This document shows positions 9,382 to 18,869 of a stretch of DNA of 64,000 nt, piece by piece. Made by a program: the position numbers and the translations under genes. Within the stretch, counting starts at the first letter, position 1. Each line of letters opens with the position of its first letter. Source of the stretch: Hymenobacter sp. BRD67 (lineage in GTDB: Bacteria; Bacteroidota; Bacteroidia; Cytophagales; Hymenobacteraceae); the NCBI RefSeq assembly GCF_013256425.1, contig NZ_CP053904.1:2914001-2978000 (forward strand), given 5' to 3'. Below the pieces are notes generated by a model, which made no database searches, was not told the origin of the DNA, and saw only the letters and a program-made list of their open reading frames with translations.

Positions 9382-10524
9382 TTAACATGACAATCCCCGT
9401 CCTTTTCTAGGGCTACTTTGAACAGTTCCATGAGGCCCGAGAGCCTGTATCAGGATAGCAAAAGATTCCCTGGAAGTCCTTTTTACGCGTTTTCTTCTTC
9501 TTCACCCCACCTCGTTATGGATATGAACCACCTGCCGGTTGTCGGCATCGACGTGAGCAAGGCCACGCTGGCCGTCTGTTACCAGGTTAACGACCAGGCC
9601 CAGCACCTGGAAGTCAGCAATAGCAAAGCCGGCTTTCAGCAGCTAGTGAAGGCTTGCGGCGCTCATTGCCAGTTTGTGATGGAAGCCACGGGTACCTACA
9701 ATTTGGCCTTAGCCTATTACTTGCATGAGCAGGGTGGCCAGGTAGCGGTCCTGAATCCGCTCGTCATCAAGCGCTTCATTCAGATGCACTTGAGTAAAGG
9801 CAAAAGTGACCGCAAAGATGCGCAGTGGCTGCTGCGCTATGGCCAGCAGCAGCCGCTCAAAGTTTGGCAGCCGGACGAAACAGTACTAGTTGAGTGTCGG
9901 CAACTCGAACAAGTGAACGAGCAGCTACTGAAACAAAAAGTCATGGTGGGCAACGCATTGGAAGCCCTTCAGCAACAACCAATCATTAGCAAGCTGGCGC
10001 TGAAACGCTTGCAACAGACGTTCAAGGCCCTAACCCAACAAGTAGCGGCGGTCGAGGCCGAACTGCTGGCCCTGCTAGAACAACGCTTTGCCGCCGAAAT
10101 GGCGTTACTCTGCTCCATTCCCGGCATTGGGCGCAAGACAGCGGGCATGCTGCTGCTCTTTGCCGGAGGCTTTACCCGCCTGGATAACTATCGACAGCTC
10201 ATTGCGATGGCCGGTTTGTCGCCCCGCGAGCACACTTCTGGCACCAGCATTCGCGGCAGGATGCGCATCACGAAAATGGGCGGCGGCTTGATTCGAGGTA
10301 AACTGTTTATGTGCAGCTTCTCAGCCAAAAAAACGAACGCAGCCTGCGCGGCCCTCTTTGACCGACTCGTGGCCAAGGGCAAGAACAAGAAATTAGCGCT
10401 GATTGCCGTGTGCAACAAGCTTTTGAAGCAAGCTTTCGCCATCATCAAATCAGGCGTGCCTTACCAAGCTGATTTTAGTAGCTCTCTCGCTTAAAGCTCG
10501 GCTGTTCAACACAGTTCATGTTAA
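9382..10524 (+). mobile_element. IS110-family insertion sequence (approximate limits)
   Basis: One transposase gene is flanked by non-coding ends. TTAACATGA (9382-9390) is repeated in inverse orientation as TCATGTTAA (10516-10524); short subterminal inverted repeats of this kind are seen in the IS1111 subgroup. The true ends are uncertain, because IS110 elements lack long terminal repeats and usually make no target duplication. The about 135 bases before the gene and the short stretch after it are where these elements encode their target-guiding (bridge) RNA. The rest of the gene-free flank (10525-10806) shows nothing else. It sits between two minus-strand genes. Confidence 0.7.
9517..10494 (+). 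CDS. IS110-family transposase
   Basis: A DEDD-type recombinase of 325 residues. The N-terminal RuvC-like domain shows GIDVSK, MEATGTYN and the SDRKDA acidic pair. The C-terminal Transposase_20 domain has LLCSIPGIGRKTA and the SGTSIRGRMRITKMGGG block with the conserved serine. The length is normal and the frame intact, so the element may be active. I chose ATG 9517 (a second ATG follows at 9523); the open frame extends further upstream without similarity to the family. Confidence 0.93.
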   Translation: MDMNHLPVVGIDVSKATLAVCYQVNDQAQHLEVSNSKAGFQQLVKACGAHCQFVMEATGTYNLALAYYLHEQGGQVAVLNPLVIKRFIQMHLSKGKSDRKDAQWLLRYGQQQPLKVWQPDETVLVECRQLEQVNEQLLKQKVMVGNALEALQQQPIISKLALKRLQQTFKALTQQVAAVEAELLALLEQRFAAEMALLCSIPGIGRKTAGMLLLFAGGFTRLDNYRQLIAMAGLSPREHTSGTSIRGRMRITKMGGGLIRGKLFMCSFSAKKTNAACAALFDRLVAKGKNKKLALIAVCNKLLKQAFAIIKSGVPYQADFSSSLA

Positions 10525-10806
10525 CTGCTTTCAAGGCCGGCCGCAAGGCCCCACCTTTTCCTTACGCATGTATTAAGTAGCTGTTTAAGAGTGAAAAGCA
10601 TGCTCTGCAAAACCTCTATATGCAGAAAGTACGTAGTGCACAAATACGCGTTAGCACTTCCACAAATCAGCAGTTTTCGCGGGCTAAACGCGTGGGCCAG
10701 CCGAGCTACTTCCATGTACCAGCCTGCCGCCTATCCGCACTAGCCTCAGAAGCGGCTACTAAACCCGGGCGGCATTTTCTGCATCGGCGGCCTGCCAGCT
10801 GCCGGC

Positions 10807-11982
10807 TCAGGGTAGCTCTACAAAGAAGCAGCTGCCTACCCCTTCCTGGCTTTCTACCCAGAGCTTGCCGTGGTGCTGCTGCACTATTTGCCGGGTAATG
10901 AAGAGCCCCAGACCGGTACCGGCCTCCCCGCCCACCCCGGCGCGAGCCGAGGGACTGAACTTCTCAAATAAATCGGGCTGCAATGCCTCGGGAATGCCAA
11001 TGCCGGTGTCGCTCACCGTGAGCTGCACGCGCTCGCCCGTATGCTGCACGGCTACCCGCACCTGGCCTCCGGCCGGGGTAAACTTGAGGGCGTTGCTAAC
11101 CAGGTTATCAACTACCCGCCCAAAGGACTCGGCATTGAGGTTGGCTTGTACAGGCTGCTCCGGCACGTCCAGCGTCAGGGCCAGGCCTTTTTTGTGCGCC
11201 ACCAGCTGATGAGGCGCCAGCCGCTGCGTCAGCCAGGGCCCCAGGTTGTGGGGGCGCTTGGCCAGGCGGGTGCCGTCAAGCGCTCCCAGCACCAGCACGT
11301 TGTGCAGCAGGTGAGTGGCGTCGGCGCAGGCCTGGCGGATAAGGGCCAGGTAGCGCGCCGTGTCTGCCGCCGGCTCGTCTGTGGGCAGCTGGTCCTGCAG
11401 CAGGTCGGCCAGCAGCTGAATGTGGCCGATGGGTGCCTTTAAGTCGTGTGCCACCAAGTGCAGAATAGTTTCCTGCGCATCGTAGAGGCGCTTGAGGCGC
11501 AGCTCCATCGCTTTGCGGTCGCTGATATCCTCCAGCTGGGTATACCCCAGCTCCTGGTCCCCATCAAAGAAGCGAAAGGAAGTAACCTGGCACCAGAACC
11601 CGGTCCCGTCGGGGCGCACCAGGCAGGTTTCGTGCGTGAAGCTCGGCAGCTTGTGCTTCCAGAGCCGCTCCTGCCAAAAGCGCCAGTCGTCGCGGTGGTC
11701 GGGATGGGCAAACTCCATAATTTGGTGGCCCACCACGTCGTGCAGGCTCACACAGCCGAGCATCTCCAGCACCGCCCGGTTGGCCTGCCGAATAATCAGG
11801 TCCGAGGTAATAATTTTCTGCCCAAACGGCGAGTTGTCGAATATCGTTTGAAACCGGGCCTGCCGAAGCTCTTCCTCACCCGAACTGGCCTGCTGCGCTA
11901 CCAGCTGGCCAGCGCGCAGCTGCCGGATTTCTTCCCGCAGCGCTGCGTTTTGTTGTTCGAGAGAAAGAGGGCTCAGGGGCAT
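10807..11982 (-). CDS. PAS-domain sensor histidine kinase
   Basis: A soluble kinase of 391 residues. A short N-terminal coiled coil (LEQQNAALREEIRQLRAG) precedes one PAS domain (about 45-165, ending in YTQLEDISDRK). The HisKA domain has the phospho-His in LVAHDLKAPIGH. The HATPase has NLVSNALKFT, DTGIGIPE and GTGLGLFI. No membrane segment and no receiver domain are present. No response regulator is adjacent, so this is an orphan kinase. Start MPLSPLSLEQQ (11982) is preferred to a longer frame whose extra N-terminus is not kinase-like. Confidence 0.9.
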   Translation of the reverse strand: MPLSPLSLEQQNAALREEIRQLRAGQLVAQQASSGEEELRQARFQTIFDNSPFGQKIITSDLIIRQANRAVLEMLGCVSLHDVVGHQIMEFAHPDHRDDWRFWQERLWKHKLPSFTHETCLVRPDGTGFWCQVTSFRFFDGDQELGYTQLEDISDRKAMELRLKRLYDAQETILHLVAHDLKAPIGHIQLLADLLQDQLPTDEPAADTARYLALIRQACADATHLLHNVLVLGALDGTRLAKRPHNLGPWLTQRLAPHQLVAHKKGLALTLDVPEQPVQANLNAESFGRVVDNLVSNALKFTPAGGQVRVAVQHTGERVQLTVSDTGIGIPEALQPDLFEKFSPSARAGVGGEAGTGLGLFITRQIVQQHHGKLWVESQEGVGSCFFVELP

Positions 11983-12380
11983 AGCGATGGTCAGCACGAA
12001 ACTGAGGAAGAAAGGGCAAGGTACAGTTGCCTTACCGGTTCTGGCCTGCTCCTGCCTGGCAAGTCGGCCGCTCCGTAGGCCAGCCCTCACCGCGCCCCCA
12101 ACTTACCTGCCGCCCGCGATACCGCTGGCGAAACCCTGGCCCTCATTTCGCTCAGCGTTTACCGTAGCCTGCCTCCGCACTTCTGACAGGACGGTTGCTG
12201 CAAGTACTTAAAATTGAGTTGAAGAGCCGCCTTTGCTTATCTCAGCTTTAACCAACGGTATTAAAAAGCTCCCGCTGCTCCCAGACTGGCAACACTTTTT
12301 TGCCTTACCGGCCCCTGTAAGCAGCCACGTTCGGGCAAGCCGCCCAATCAATTACTTACCCAATTTAATATTTAATATAT
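11983..12380. other. Gene-free interval
   Basis: About 400 bases between the orphan kinase and the broken oxidoreductase. The only visible structure is an AT-rich tract at 12355-12390 (repeated AATTTAATATTTAATATAT), out of keeping with the GC-rich surroundings. It may be scar sequence from loss of the rest of the oxidoreductase gene. Confidence 0.4.
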
Positions 12381-13154
12381 TTAAGAATGGACACAACTCC
12401 CCAGGCCTGCTGGCCGGCTCAAATCACGGCCACCGACGCGGCGGTGACCAGCTAGTCGGCCACTACCAGCGTTTGTGGGGCAGCCTGCTTGATGCGGCCC
12501 AGCAGCCAGTCGGCCTGGCGCTTGCTGCGGGGCCGCATCAAGATTGTGGCCCACCAGCAGCACCGCATCGGTAGTGTCGAGGTCGGCGTAGGAGTCGGCC
12601 TGCCCATCGGTGCCGAAAGATATTTTGAGCGCAGCTCCCGCCGTGGCAGTACACCGGCGGGTGTTGCCGTCCATGTGCGGAGTACTCAGGCTGGCCTTGC
12701 CCAGCACGCCCAGAGTGTAGTATTCCTCTATAAAGAGCTGGCCCGAGATATAAAAGGCAATCGCACTACTGGTATGCTTATTAAGCTGTTCTTTCGACTT
12801 TTCTACTAGCAGGCTCATGGCCTCGTCCCAGGTGGCGGGCTCCAGCTTTCCCTTGCGCCGGATGAGCAGCGTGGTGAGGGGGTAGGGGCTGTTATTCGCT
12901 TCCCAGCCGTGCAGGCCCTTGGGGCCCAGGCGGCCGTGGTTTACGCGGTCCACGGCCCGGCCTCGCACGCCCACAATGCGGCCGTTCTTAACGCCAATGT
13001 CGCAGCCACAGCCGTTGGAGCACAGCACGCAGGCCGACTGCACCCAGTGGTCGGGCTCCTCAGTTGTGCGCTCATCTATGCGAACCGGCCACTCCCCATT
13101 ATATGGAGTACGGGCTCCCCAAATGTCCTGGATACTGTCGCGGGTTTCGGTCAT
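12381..13154 (-). pseudogene. Molybdopterin oxidoreductase, N-terminal remnant
   Basis: The first about 195 residues match the start of a nitrate/formate-type molybdopterin oxidoreductase. They include an iron-sulfur motif CVLCSNGCGCDIGV, then GRAVDRVNHGRLGPKGLHGW, WDEAMSLLVEKSKE and DTTDAVLLVGHN. Full members are about 700 residues or more. Here similarity stops after VGHN, the frame runs into unrelated sequence and ends at 12381, and the rest of the enzyme is missing. An alternative frame (ADWLLGRIKQAAPQTLVVAD, then a stop) suggests further damage. The gene cannot make a working enzyme. Confidence 0.8.
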
Positions 13155-13287
13155 TGTCGGAAAGATTGCTACCAGGGCTGCGTGATGCTCGCAGCCCATT
13201 TGCACTACTCTACGCGGGTGACCCAAAAAAAGTCGCTACAGGCGGCTACTTATAGCGATAAATTTATTTATCTAACTGAATTGCCGT

Positions 13288-14013
13288 TCAATGAGAAGGC
13301 GAATGGTTCTGCTTTTCCTTTAGCGTCGCTGCCACCGCTTGCTCAAGCAGCGGTTCCATGATGCGGTAGCCGGCCAGGGTTGGATGCACCTCGTCTTTGG
13401 AGAGGGCGGGCGGCAGGCCCTGCCGGCTGTCGGCCATAGACGCGTGGTAATCCAGATAGCTTACGCGCTGTTGCGCGGCATATGCTTTAATCAGTCCGTT
13501 AAGGGCCAGCACTTTGGACGCGGGCGCTAATCCTTTGCGCCATGGAAAATCGTAGGCCGGCAGTACTGAGCATAGAATAACCCGAATGCCATGGGCCTGG
13601 GCAAGCTCGGTCATCGACTTAATATTATTGAGGGTAGCTGCCGGGTCGTATGGCCCGGTATTTTCCGCTATATCATTGATACCAGCCAGAATAACTACCA
13701 CTTGCGGATGAAGGCCGAGTACGTCCTGCCGGAAGCGAACGAGCATTTGGGGTGAAGTCTGCCCGCTTATACCGCGGCCGATATACTCGTTGCGGCTCCC
13801 GGCAAAAAAAGCTGAATCGGCTTTCGGCCAGCTATCCGTAATGGAGTTTCCGAGTAGTACCACGCGCGGCTTACCGGGCCTGGAAGTCCCCAGCAAGTTA
13901 TTAGCCGCAGCGTAGCGTGTGAGTCCATCTCGGTCTACTACCGCCTGCGCGGCAGCCGGCAGCGCATAGCTGCACAGCACCAGCAGCATAAAAAAGAGAG
14001 TTTTCACAGTCAA
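13288..14013 (-). CDS. Secreted SGNH/GDSL hydrolase
   Basis: A 241-residue esterase-type protein with a signal peptide (MTVKTLFFMLLVLCSYALPAAAQA). Block I is GNSITDSW with the catalytic Ser, block III is AGINDIAE, and the Asp-His pair is in KDEVHPTLAGY. Such proteins remove acyl or acetyl groups from sugars or lipids in the periplasm; the substrate is not readable. The downstream gap to the acyl-CoA ligase (14027) is only 13 bases on the same strand, so the two may share a transcript. Confidence 0.9.
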   Translation of the reverse strand: MTVKTLFFMLLVLCSYALPAAAQAVVDRDGLTRYAAANNLLGTSRPGKPRVVLLGNSITDSWPKADSAFFAGSRNEYIGRGISGQTSPQMLVRFRQDVLGLHPQVVVILAGINDIAENTGPYDPAATLNNIKSMTELAQAHGIRVILCSVLPAYDFPWRKGLAPASKVLALNGLIKAYAAQQRVSYLDYHASMADSRQGLPPALSKDEVHPTLAGYRIMEPLLEQAVAATLKEKQNHSPSH

Positions 14014-14026
14014 GCTCCTGATTGAA

Positions 14027-15658
14027 TTACGCCTTCAGCTCATAGCCCGCGAAGTCTTTCCGGAGTTGGGTTTTCAACAGCTTCCCCGTGGCAGTATGCG
14101 GCAGCTGTGCTACAAACTCCACAGCGTCGGGCCGCCACCAGGGGGCAATTTTGCCATCCAGAAAGGCCAGCAGCTCTTCGCCGCTGATGTCGTGGCCGGG
14201 TTTGAGCACGGCTATCAGCAGCGGGCGCTCGCTCCATTTGGGGTGCGGCACGCCAATAACGGCGGCTTCGGCAATGGCGGGGTGCGCCACGGCCAGGTTT
14301 TCGAGGTCGATGCTGGAAATCCACTCGCCGCCCGACTTTATCACGTCCTTCGAGCGGTCGGTGATATTCATGAAGCCATCGGGGTCGATGGTAGCTACGT
14401 CGCCGGTACGGAACCAGCCGCTGGCCGTAAGCTGGCCGGGGCTTGCCGCGCCGAAGTAGTCACTGGCAATGAACGGCCCGCGTACCAGCAGGTCGCCAAA
14501 GGCTACGCCATCGTGCGGCAGCGGCTGGCCTTCGCCGTCCACAATTTCCATATCGACGCCAAAAATAACGCGCCCCTGCTTGATTTTCAGGAAGAACTGT
14601 GCTTCTTCAGGTAAGTCGAGCTGCTTGCCTTTTAGGGTGCTCACGGTACCCAGCGGCGAGGTTTCACTCATGCCCCAGGCGTGGCGGATTTCAACGCCCA
14701 GTTCTTCATCAAAAGCCCGCAGCAGGGCCGGTGGGCACGAGGCCCCGCCCACTATCATCTTGCGCAGCGTGGAAAATTTGCGGTGCCCCTCGCGCATGTA
14801 CGTCAGCAGCCCAAACCAGATGGTGGGCACGCCAGCCGAGAAGGTCACTTTCTCACTTTCAAACAGGTCATATAAGCTGGCGGCATCGAGCGCCGGGCCG
14901 GGCAGCACCAGCTTGCAGCCATTGAGCGCCGCCAGGTAGGGCGAGCCCCAGGCATTGACGTGAAACATGGGCACGACGGGCAAAATGACGTCGCGCGCGC
15001 CGCAGTTGAAGCAGTCGGGCAGCGAGGCCGCGTACGAGTGCAGCAGCGTGGAGCGGTGCGAGTAAAGCACGCCCTTGGGCTCGTCGGTAGTGCCGGAGGT
15101 GTAGCAGAGCGACGAGGCCGTATTCTCGTCAAAAAATGGCCACTCAAAGTCAGCGCTTTCGGCAGCCAGCAGGCTTTCATAGCTGGTCAGGCCCGGCAGC
15201 GCCGACTCGGCGGGCAGGTGCTCGTCGCCGGTCATGAGTATCCATTTCTCGACCGTGGGGCAGTGCGGCGCCAGCTTATTGACCAGCGGCAAAAATGTGA
15301 GGTCGAAGAAAAGCAGCCGGTCCTTGGCGTGGTTGATGATGTACACCAGCTGCTCGAAAAAGAGCCGGGGGTTGATGGTATGGCATACCGCCGCAATCCC
15401 CGAGATGCCATAGTACAGCTCGAAATGCCGGTGGGTATTCCAGGCCAGCGTGCCCACGCGGTCACCATTTTGGATGCCCAGGCGCGTCAGGGCATTGGCC
15501 AGCTGCCGGGCGCGCTCGTGGGCGGCGGCGTAGGTGTAGCGGTGCAAGGGACCACCTTCGGGCAGGCGCGACACGATTTCGGTATCGCCGTGCCATTTGG
15601 CGGCGTGTTCGATGAGCCCCGCGATGCGCAGGGGCATTTGCATCATGAGTCCGAGCAT
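14027..15658 (-). CDS. Long-chain fatty-acid-CoA ligase (AMP-binding)
   Basis: An adenylate-forming enzyme of 543 residues that activates fatty acids with ATP and CoA. The AMP-binding P-loop is YTSGTTDEPKGVLYSHRS. Other motifs are HAWGMSETSPLG, GWFRTGDVATIDPDGF and the C-terminal TATGKLLKTQLRK with the catalytic Lys. The profile is that of medium/long-chain FadD/AlkK-like ligases. No beta-oxidation genes are adjacent; a 3-oxoacid CoA-transferase pair lies 24 kb away. Confidence 0.92.
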   Translation of the reverse strand: MLGLMMQMPLRIAGLIEHAAKWHGDTEIVSRLPEGGPLHRYTYAAAHERARQLANALTRLGIQNGDRVGTLAWNTHRHFELYYGISGIAAVCHTINPRLFFEQLVYIINHAKDRLLFFDLTFLPLVNKLAPHCPTVEKWILMTGDEHLPAESALPGLTSYESLLAAESADFEWPFFDENTASSLCYTSGTTDEPKGVLYSHRSTLLHSYAASLPDCFNCGARDVILPVVPMFHVNAWGSPYLAALNGCKLVLPGPALDAASLYDLFESEKVTFSAGVPTIWFGLLTYMREGHRKFSTLRKMIVGGASCPPALLRAFDEELGVEIRHAWGMSETSPLGTVSTLKGKQLDLPEEAQFFLKIKQGRVIFGVDMEIVDGEGQPLPHDGVAFGDLLVRGPFIASDYFGAASPGQLTASGWFRTGDVATIDPDGFMNITDRSKDVIKSGGEWISSIDLENLAVAHPAIAEAAVIGVPHPKWSERPLLIAVLKPGHDISGEELLAFLDGKIAPWWRPDAVEFVAQLPHTATGKLLKTQLRKDFAGYELKA

Positions 15659-15731
15659 ATTCGGGGCAGAGTGGGAAGTTGGTGGGCGGAAGATAGCAGC
15701 CGGCCGCCAACAAGCAACTCCCGGTCTTCTC

Positions 15732-18700
15732 CTACAGCACGGCCTGGATGGCCGCCTGCTGAATCCGGGCCGGGATATTCAGCTCCTCCAGCTTCTTGTT
15801 GTGGCGCGCGGGATGGCTGCGGTTGGTAAGCACCACCACCACCAACTCTTTTTCCGGGTCAACCCAATAATACGTGCCCGTGGAGCCCGTCTGCCCAAAG
15901 CTGCCCGCCGGAAGGTAATCGGCCAGCAGCTCTTTTTTGAGAAGCTGCTGGCCGCCGTAGCGCCCGCCCCAGGCGTAGGCCTGCACCAGCTGCGCTACAT
16001 CATTGCCCGAGCCAAAAAGGCCCGCGTGGCCCGACACGCCGCCCAGCAGCGCTGCCCCTGCATCTTCTACGTAGCCGCGTAGCAGCTGGCGCCGAAACAA
16101 CGAGTCGTAGGCAGTTGGCGCTATGCGGCTCGCCACCGCGTGGTGCAGCGGCTGGTAATGCAAGCCGGAGCCCAGCTGTTTATATAAGGAATTTTCTATG
16201 TATTTTTCCAGAGTCGTGCCCGTTCGCCGGCGCACCAGTTCGGGATAGAGGTAAAAAGGTAAATCTGACGCTACCTCGCTCGCCCTGGCCGTGAGCCGCG
16301 CAGCCCCGATTTGCTGCTGTATATAGGCTGGCAGCTGCCGGCTGCCCCACAGCCCACGGGCCACCGGCAGCGGAAACCGTGCCGACGAATCGGGCCGGAA
16401 CCAACGCTGCGATAAGGTGCCATCGGGCTTGACCAGAGCGGGCCACAACGGCAGCGTAGCGGGCAGCCCGACGCGCTGGCTTAGCACGTCGCGCATTTTC
16501 AGGCCGGCCTTATCAGTCCTGCGCAGTCCCGGAAAAAAATGACCTAACGTACTATCGGGGCTGAACTTGCCCTGCTCCTGGAGCAGCACCAGGGCGGGCG
16601 TGGCCGCCAGGGTTTTGGTAAGCTCGGCCAGGTCGTAATAATCGCTGTTCTGCACGGCCCGGGGGCCGGCGGGCCGGGCCGGCGGCCGGCTGGCCGGGCC
16701 TTCGCCCACCCCTGGCACGGCAGGCTCGCTGCCAACACTGCTACCCAAAGCGGCAGCGTGGCGCGGGCTTGGCGGCGTAGCACCGTGGCCTTCAGCATAT
16801 GTCTGATAACCATAGCTTTTTTGCAGCACTACTATCCCGCGCCGGGCTATCAGCACCTGGCCGCCCGGCGTGGCGCGGGCCGCCAGGGCCTGGGCCATAA
16901 TACTATCGACCCGTGCTTCCAGGGTCTTGTCCATGTTAGCATCTTCGGGGTTGGCATAAGCCAGGCGCAGCCCGGCTTTGGTACGCAGGCCAAAGCCGGC
17001 GGGCAGGCTGTTGGTTACCGATACCGGCAGCTTGCCCCGCGCGCCAATGCCGCCAAAAATAAGCTGGGCCGCGAGCTCCTGTGCCTCGGGGCTTTCCTGG
17101 TAAGCCATCAGCACGGCGCTGGCCCGGTCAAAGTCGCGCACCCTGGCCGCCGCGTAGGCCGAGCCGAAGATGGTGATTATCAGGCGCTGGCCAGGCTTAC
17201 TCAACTCGCGCAGCAGGAGGTTGGTCTCGGGGGCGATGCCAAAATTGGTGGCCGGCAGCCGGCCCAGGCCTTGCAGCGCCACCAGCACGACATCGTACGT
17301 AAAAAGCCGGGCCCGAATGTCCATCAGCTCGTCCATTGTGGGGGTAGCGGGCAGGTGGAAGTGAGCCGTGGCCGCATCGTAGCTGGCGACGACTCGCTGA
17401 AAATCAGTAGTATCGGCGGGGCTGCCGCCCAGCACGAGCGTAGCTATGCGCAGGGTATCGAGGCGCTGCAAGGGCAGCACGCTACCCTGGTTGCGCAGCA
17501 GCGTGAGGCTGTGCTCGGTGAGGCGGTGGGTGAGGTAGCGGGCATGCGGCGGGTTGAGGTCGGCAAACAGCTGCTGCTCGGCAACGGGATGGTACTTGCG
17601 CAGGCCCGCCCACTGCTTGAGGGCCAGCACGCGGCGGCAGCTTTCGTCGATGCGCGCCTGCGAGATGCGCCCGCTATCTACAGCGGCCAGCACGGCTTTC
17701 AGGGCCACGGGCACGTTCTTACTGAACTCCAGCACGTCGTTTCCGGCCTGCAGCGCCCGCACCTCCGCCTCGCCGGTGGGCGTTTTTTTGATGACGCCCT
17801 GCATATTCATCGCATCCGTAAAAATCACGCCCCGGAAGCCCATCTGCTCGCGCAGCAGGCCCGTTACAATGCGCTTGGATAAGGTGCTGGGGCCGCGCAC
17901 GGTATCGAGGGCCGGCACGTCGAGGTGGGCCACCATCATGCCCCCGATACCGTTGGCAATCATGCTTCTGAAGGGTGGCAGCTCGAGCGAGTCGAGTCGG
18001 CCCCGGTCTACGCGCACGAGCGGCAGGGCCAGGTGCGAGTCGGCATCCACGTCGCCGTGGCCGGGAAAGTGCTTGGCTACGGCCAGTACGCCAGCATCCT
18101 GCATGCCTCTCATATACAGGCGACTAAGCCGGGCTACCGCGGCCGGGTTTTCGCCCCACGAGCGGAAGCCGATAACGGGGTTGTTCGGGTTGTTATTGAC
18201 GTCAACCACGGGCGCAAAATTCACCTGCATACCCAGGCGCTTAAACTGGCGTGCCACCTCGCGGCCCATGTCATAGATGAGCATCGAGTCGGCCTGCGGC
18301 ACCGCGCCCAGGCTCATCTGATACGGGAACTTCAGCACGCTATCCAGGCGCATGCCCGCGCCCCATTCGCCATCCATGGCCACCAGCAGCGGTACCTGGC
18401 TCTGGCTCTGGAAGCGGTTGAGCAGGCGCGTCTGCCGCACGGGGCCGCCCTGAAAATATATAAGGCCGCCAATACCGTACTGCTTTATCAGCATCGAAAT
18501 CGAATCCTGGTAAATGGCGGGCTTATTGGAATACGCTGCCACCATAAACAGCTGCGCCACTCGCTGCCGGGGCGTCAGCGCACGCATCAGGCTATCGACC
18601 CAGACCGAGTGCAGGTAGCGCAAAAATGCGGGCTGCTTGCCACTGAAAGCAACTTTGGGAGAGGCGGCCGCTGCTTTTCTGGGATGAGGCCGGGCCGCCG

Positions 18701-18773
18701 GGCGGTGCTGGGCCAACACCGTCAGCGGGCCGGCCAGCAACAGCAAAAACAGGAGGTATTTTTTGAAAGACAA
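15732..18773 (-). CDS. GH3 beta-N-acetylhexosaminidase fused to a degenerate beta-lactamase-like domain
   Basis: A secreted protein of 1013 residues. A signal peptide (1-22) is followed by a NagZ-like GH3 domain with KHFPGHG (234-240), His247 and the nucleophile Asp in FTDAM (318-322). The second GH3 domain spans about 410-600, and a serine-hydrolase (beta-lactamase fold) domain about 620-1005. Such fusions are common in Bacteroidota and probably act on peptidoglycan. The hydrolase active site looks dead: SxxK reads ELTK (Glu717), the Tyr of the YS motif reads ASD (835-837), and HTG reads QTG (961-963). A Pro/Ala-rich insert of about 45 residues precedes motif one. The GH3 half looks intact. 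Confidence 0.9.
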   Translation of the reverse strand: MSFKKYLLFLLLLAGPLTVLAQHRPAARPHPRKAAAASPKVAFSGKQPAFLRYLHSVWVDSLMRALTPRQRVAQLFMVAAYSNKPAIYQDSISMLIKQYGIGGLIYFQGGPVRQTRLLNRFQSQSQVPLLVAMDGEWGAGMRLDSVLKFPYQMSLGAVPQADSMLIYDMGREVARQFKRLGMQVNFAPVVDVNNNPNNPVIGFRSWGENPAAVARLSRLYMRGMQDAGVLAVAKHFPGHGDVDADSHLALPLVRVDRGRLDSLELPPFRSMIANGIGGMMVAHLDVPALDTVRGPSTLSKRIVTGLLREQMGFRGVIFTDAMNMQGVIKKTPTGEAEVRALQAGNDVLEFSKNVPVALKAVLAAVDSGRISQARIDESCRRVLALKQWAGLRKYHPVAEQQLFADLNPPHARYLTHRLTEHSLTLLRNQGSVLPLQRLDTLRIATLVLGGSPADTTDFQRVVASYDAATAHFHLPATPTMDELMDIRARLFTYDVVLVALQGLGRLPATNFGIAPETNLLLRELSKPGQRLIITIFGSAYAAARVRDFDRASAVLMAYQESPEAQELAAQLIFGGIGARGKLPVSVTNSLPAGFGLRTKAGLRLAYANPEDANMDKTLEARVDSIMAQALAARATPGGQVLIARRGIVVLQKSYGYQTYAEGHGATPPSPRHAAALGSSVGSEPAVPGVGEGPASRPPARPAGPRAVQNSDYYDLAELTKTLAATPALVLLQEQGKFSPDSTLGHFFPGLRRTDKAGLKMRDVLSQRVGLPATLPLWPALVKPDGTLSQRWFRPDSSARFPLPVARGLWGSRQLPAYIQQQIGAARLTARASEVASDLPFYLYPELVRRRTGTTLEKYIENSLYKQLGSGLHYQPLHHAVASRIAPTAYDSLFRRQLLRGYVEDAGAALLGGVSGHAGLFGSGNDVAQLVQAYAWGGRYGGQQLLKKELLADYLPAGSFGQTGSTGTYYWVDPEKELVVVVLTNRSHPARHNKKLEELNIPARIQQAAIQAVL

Positions 18774-18869
18774 GCGAATAGCAGCAAGGAATGAAGCTGC
18801 AAAAGTCGGAATGAATTACAGGGCAAGCTCCAGCTGGCCACGCGTTGTTTTTTACCGACAAGCCAAAGC

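Noticed and set aside
10620..10898. 92-codon open frame after the IS element
   Set aside because: It overlaps the histidine kinase gene on the other strand, and its composition is that of a shadow frame.
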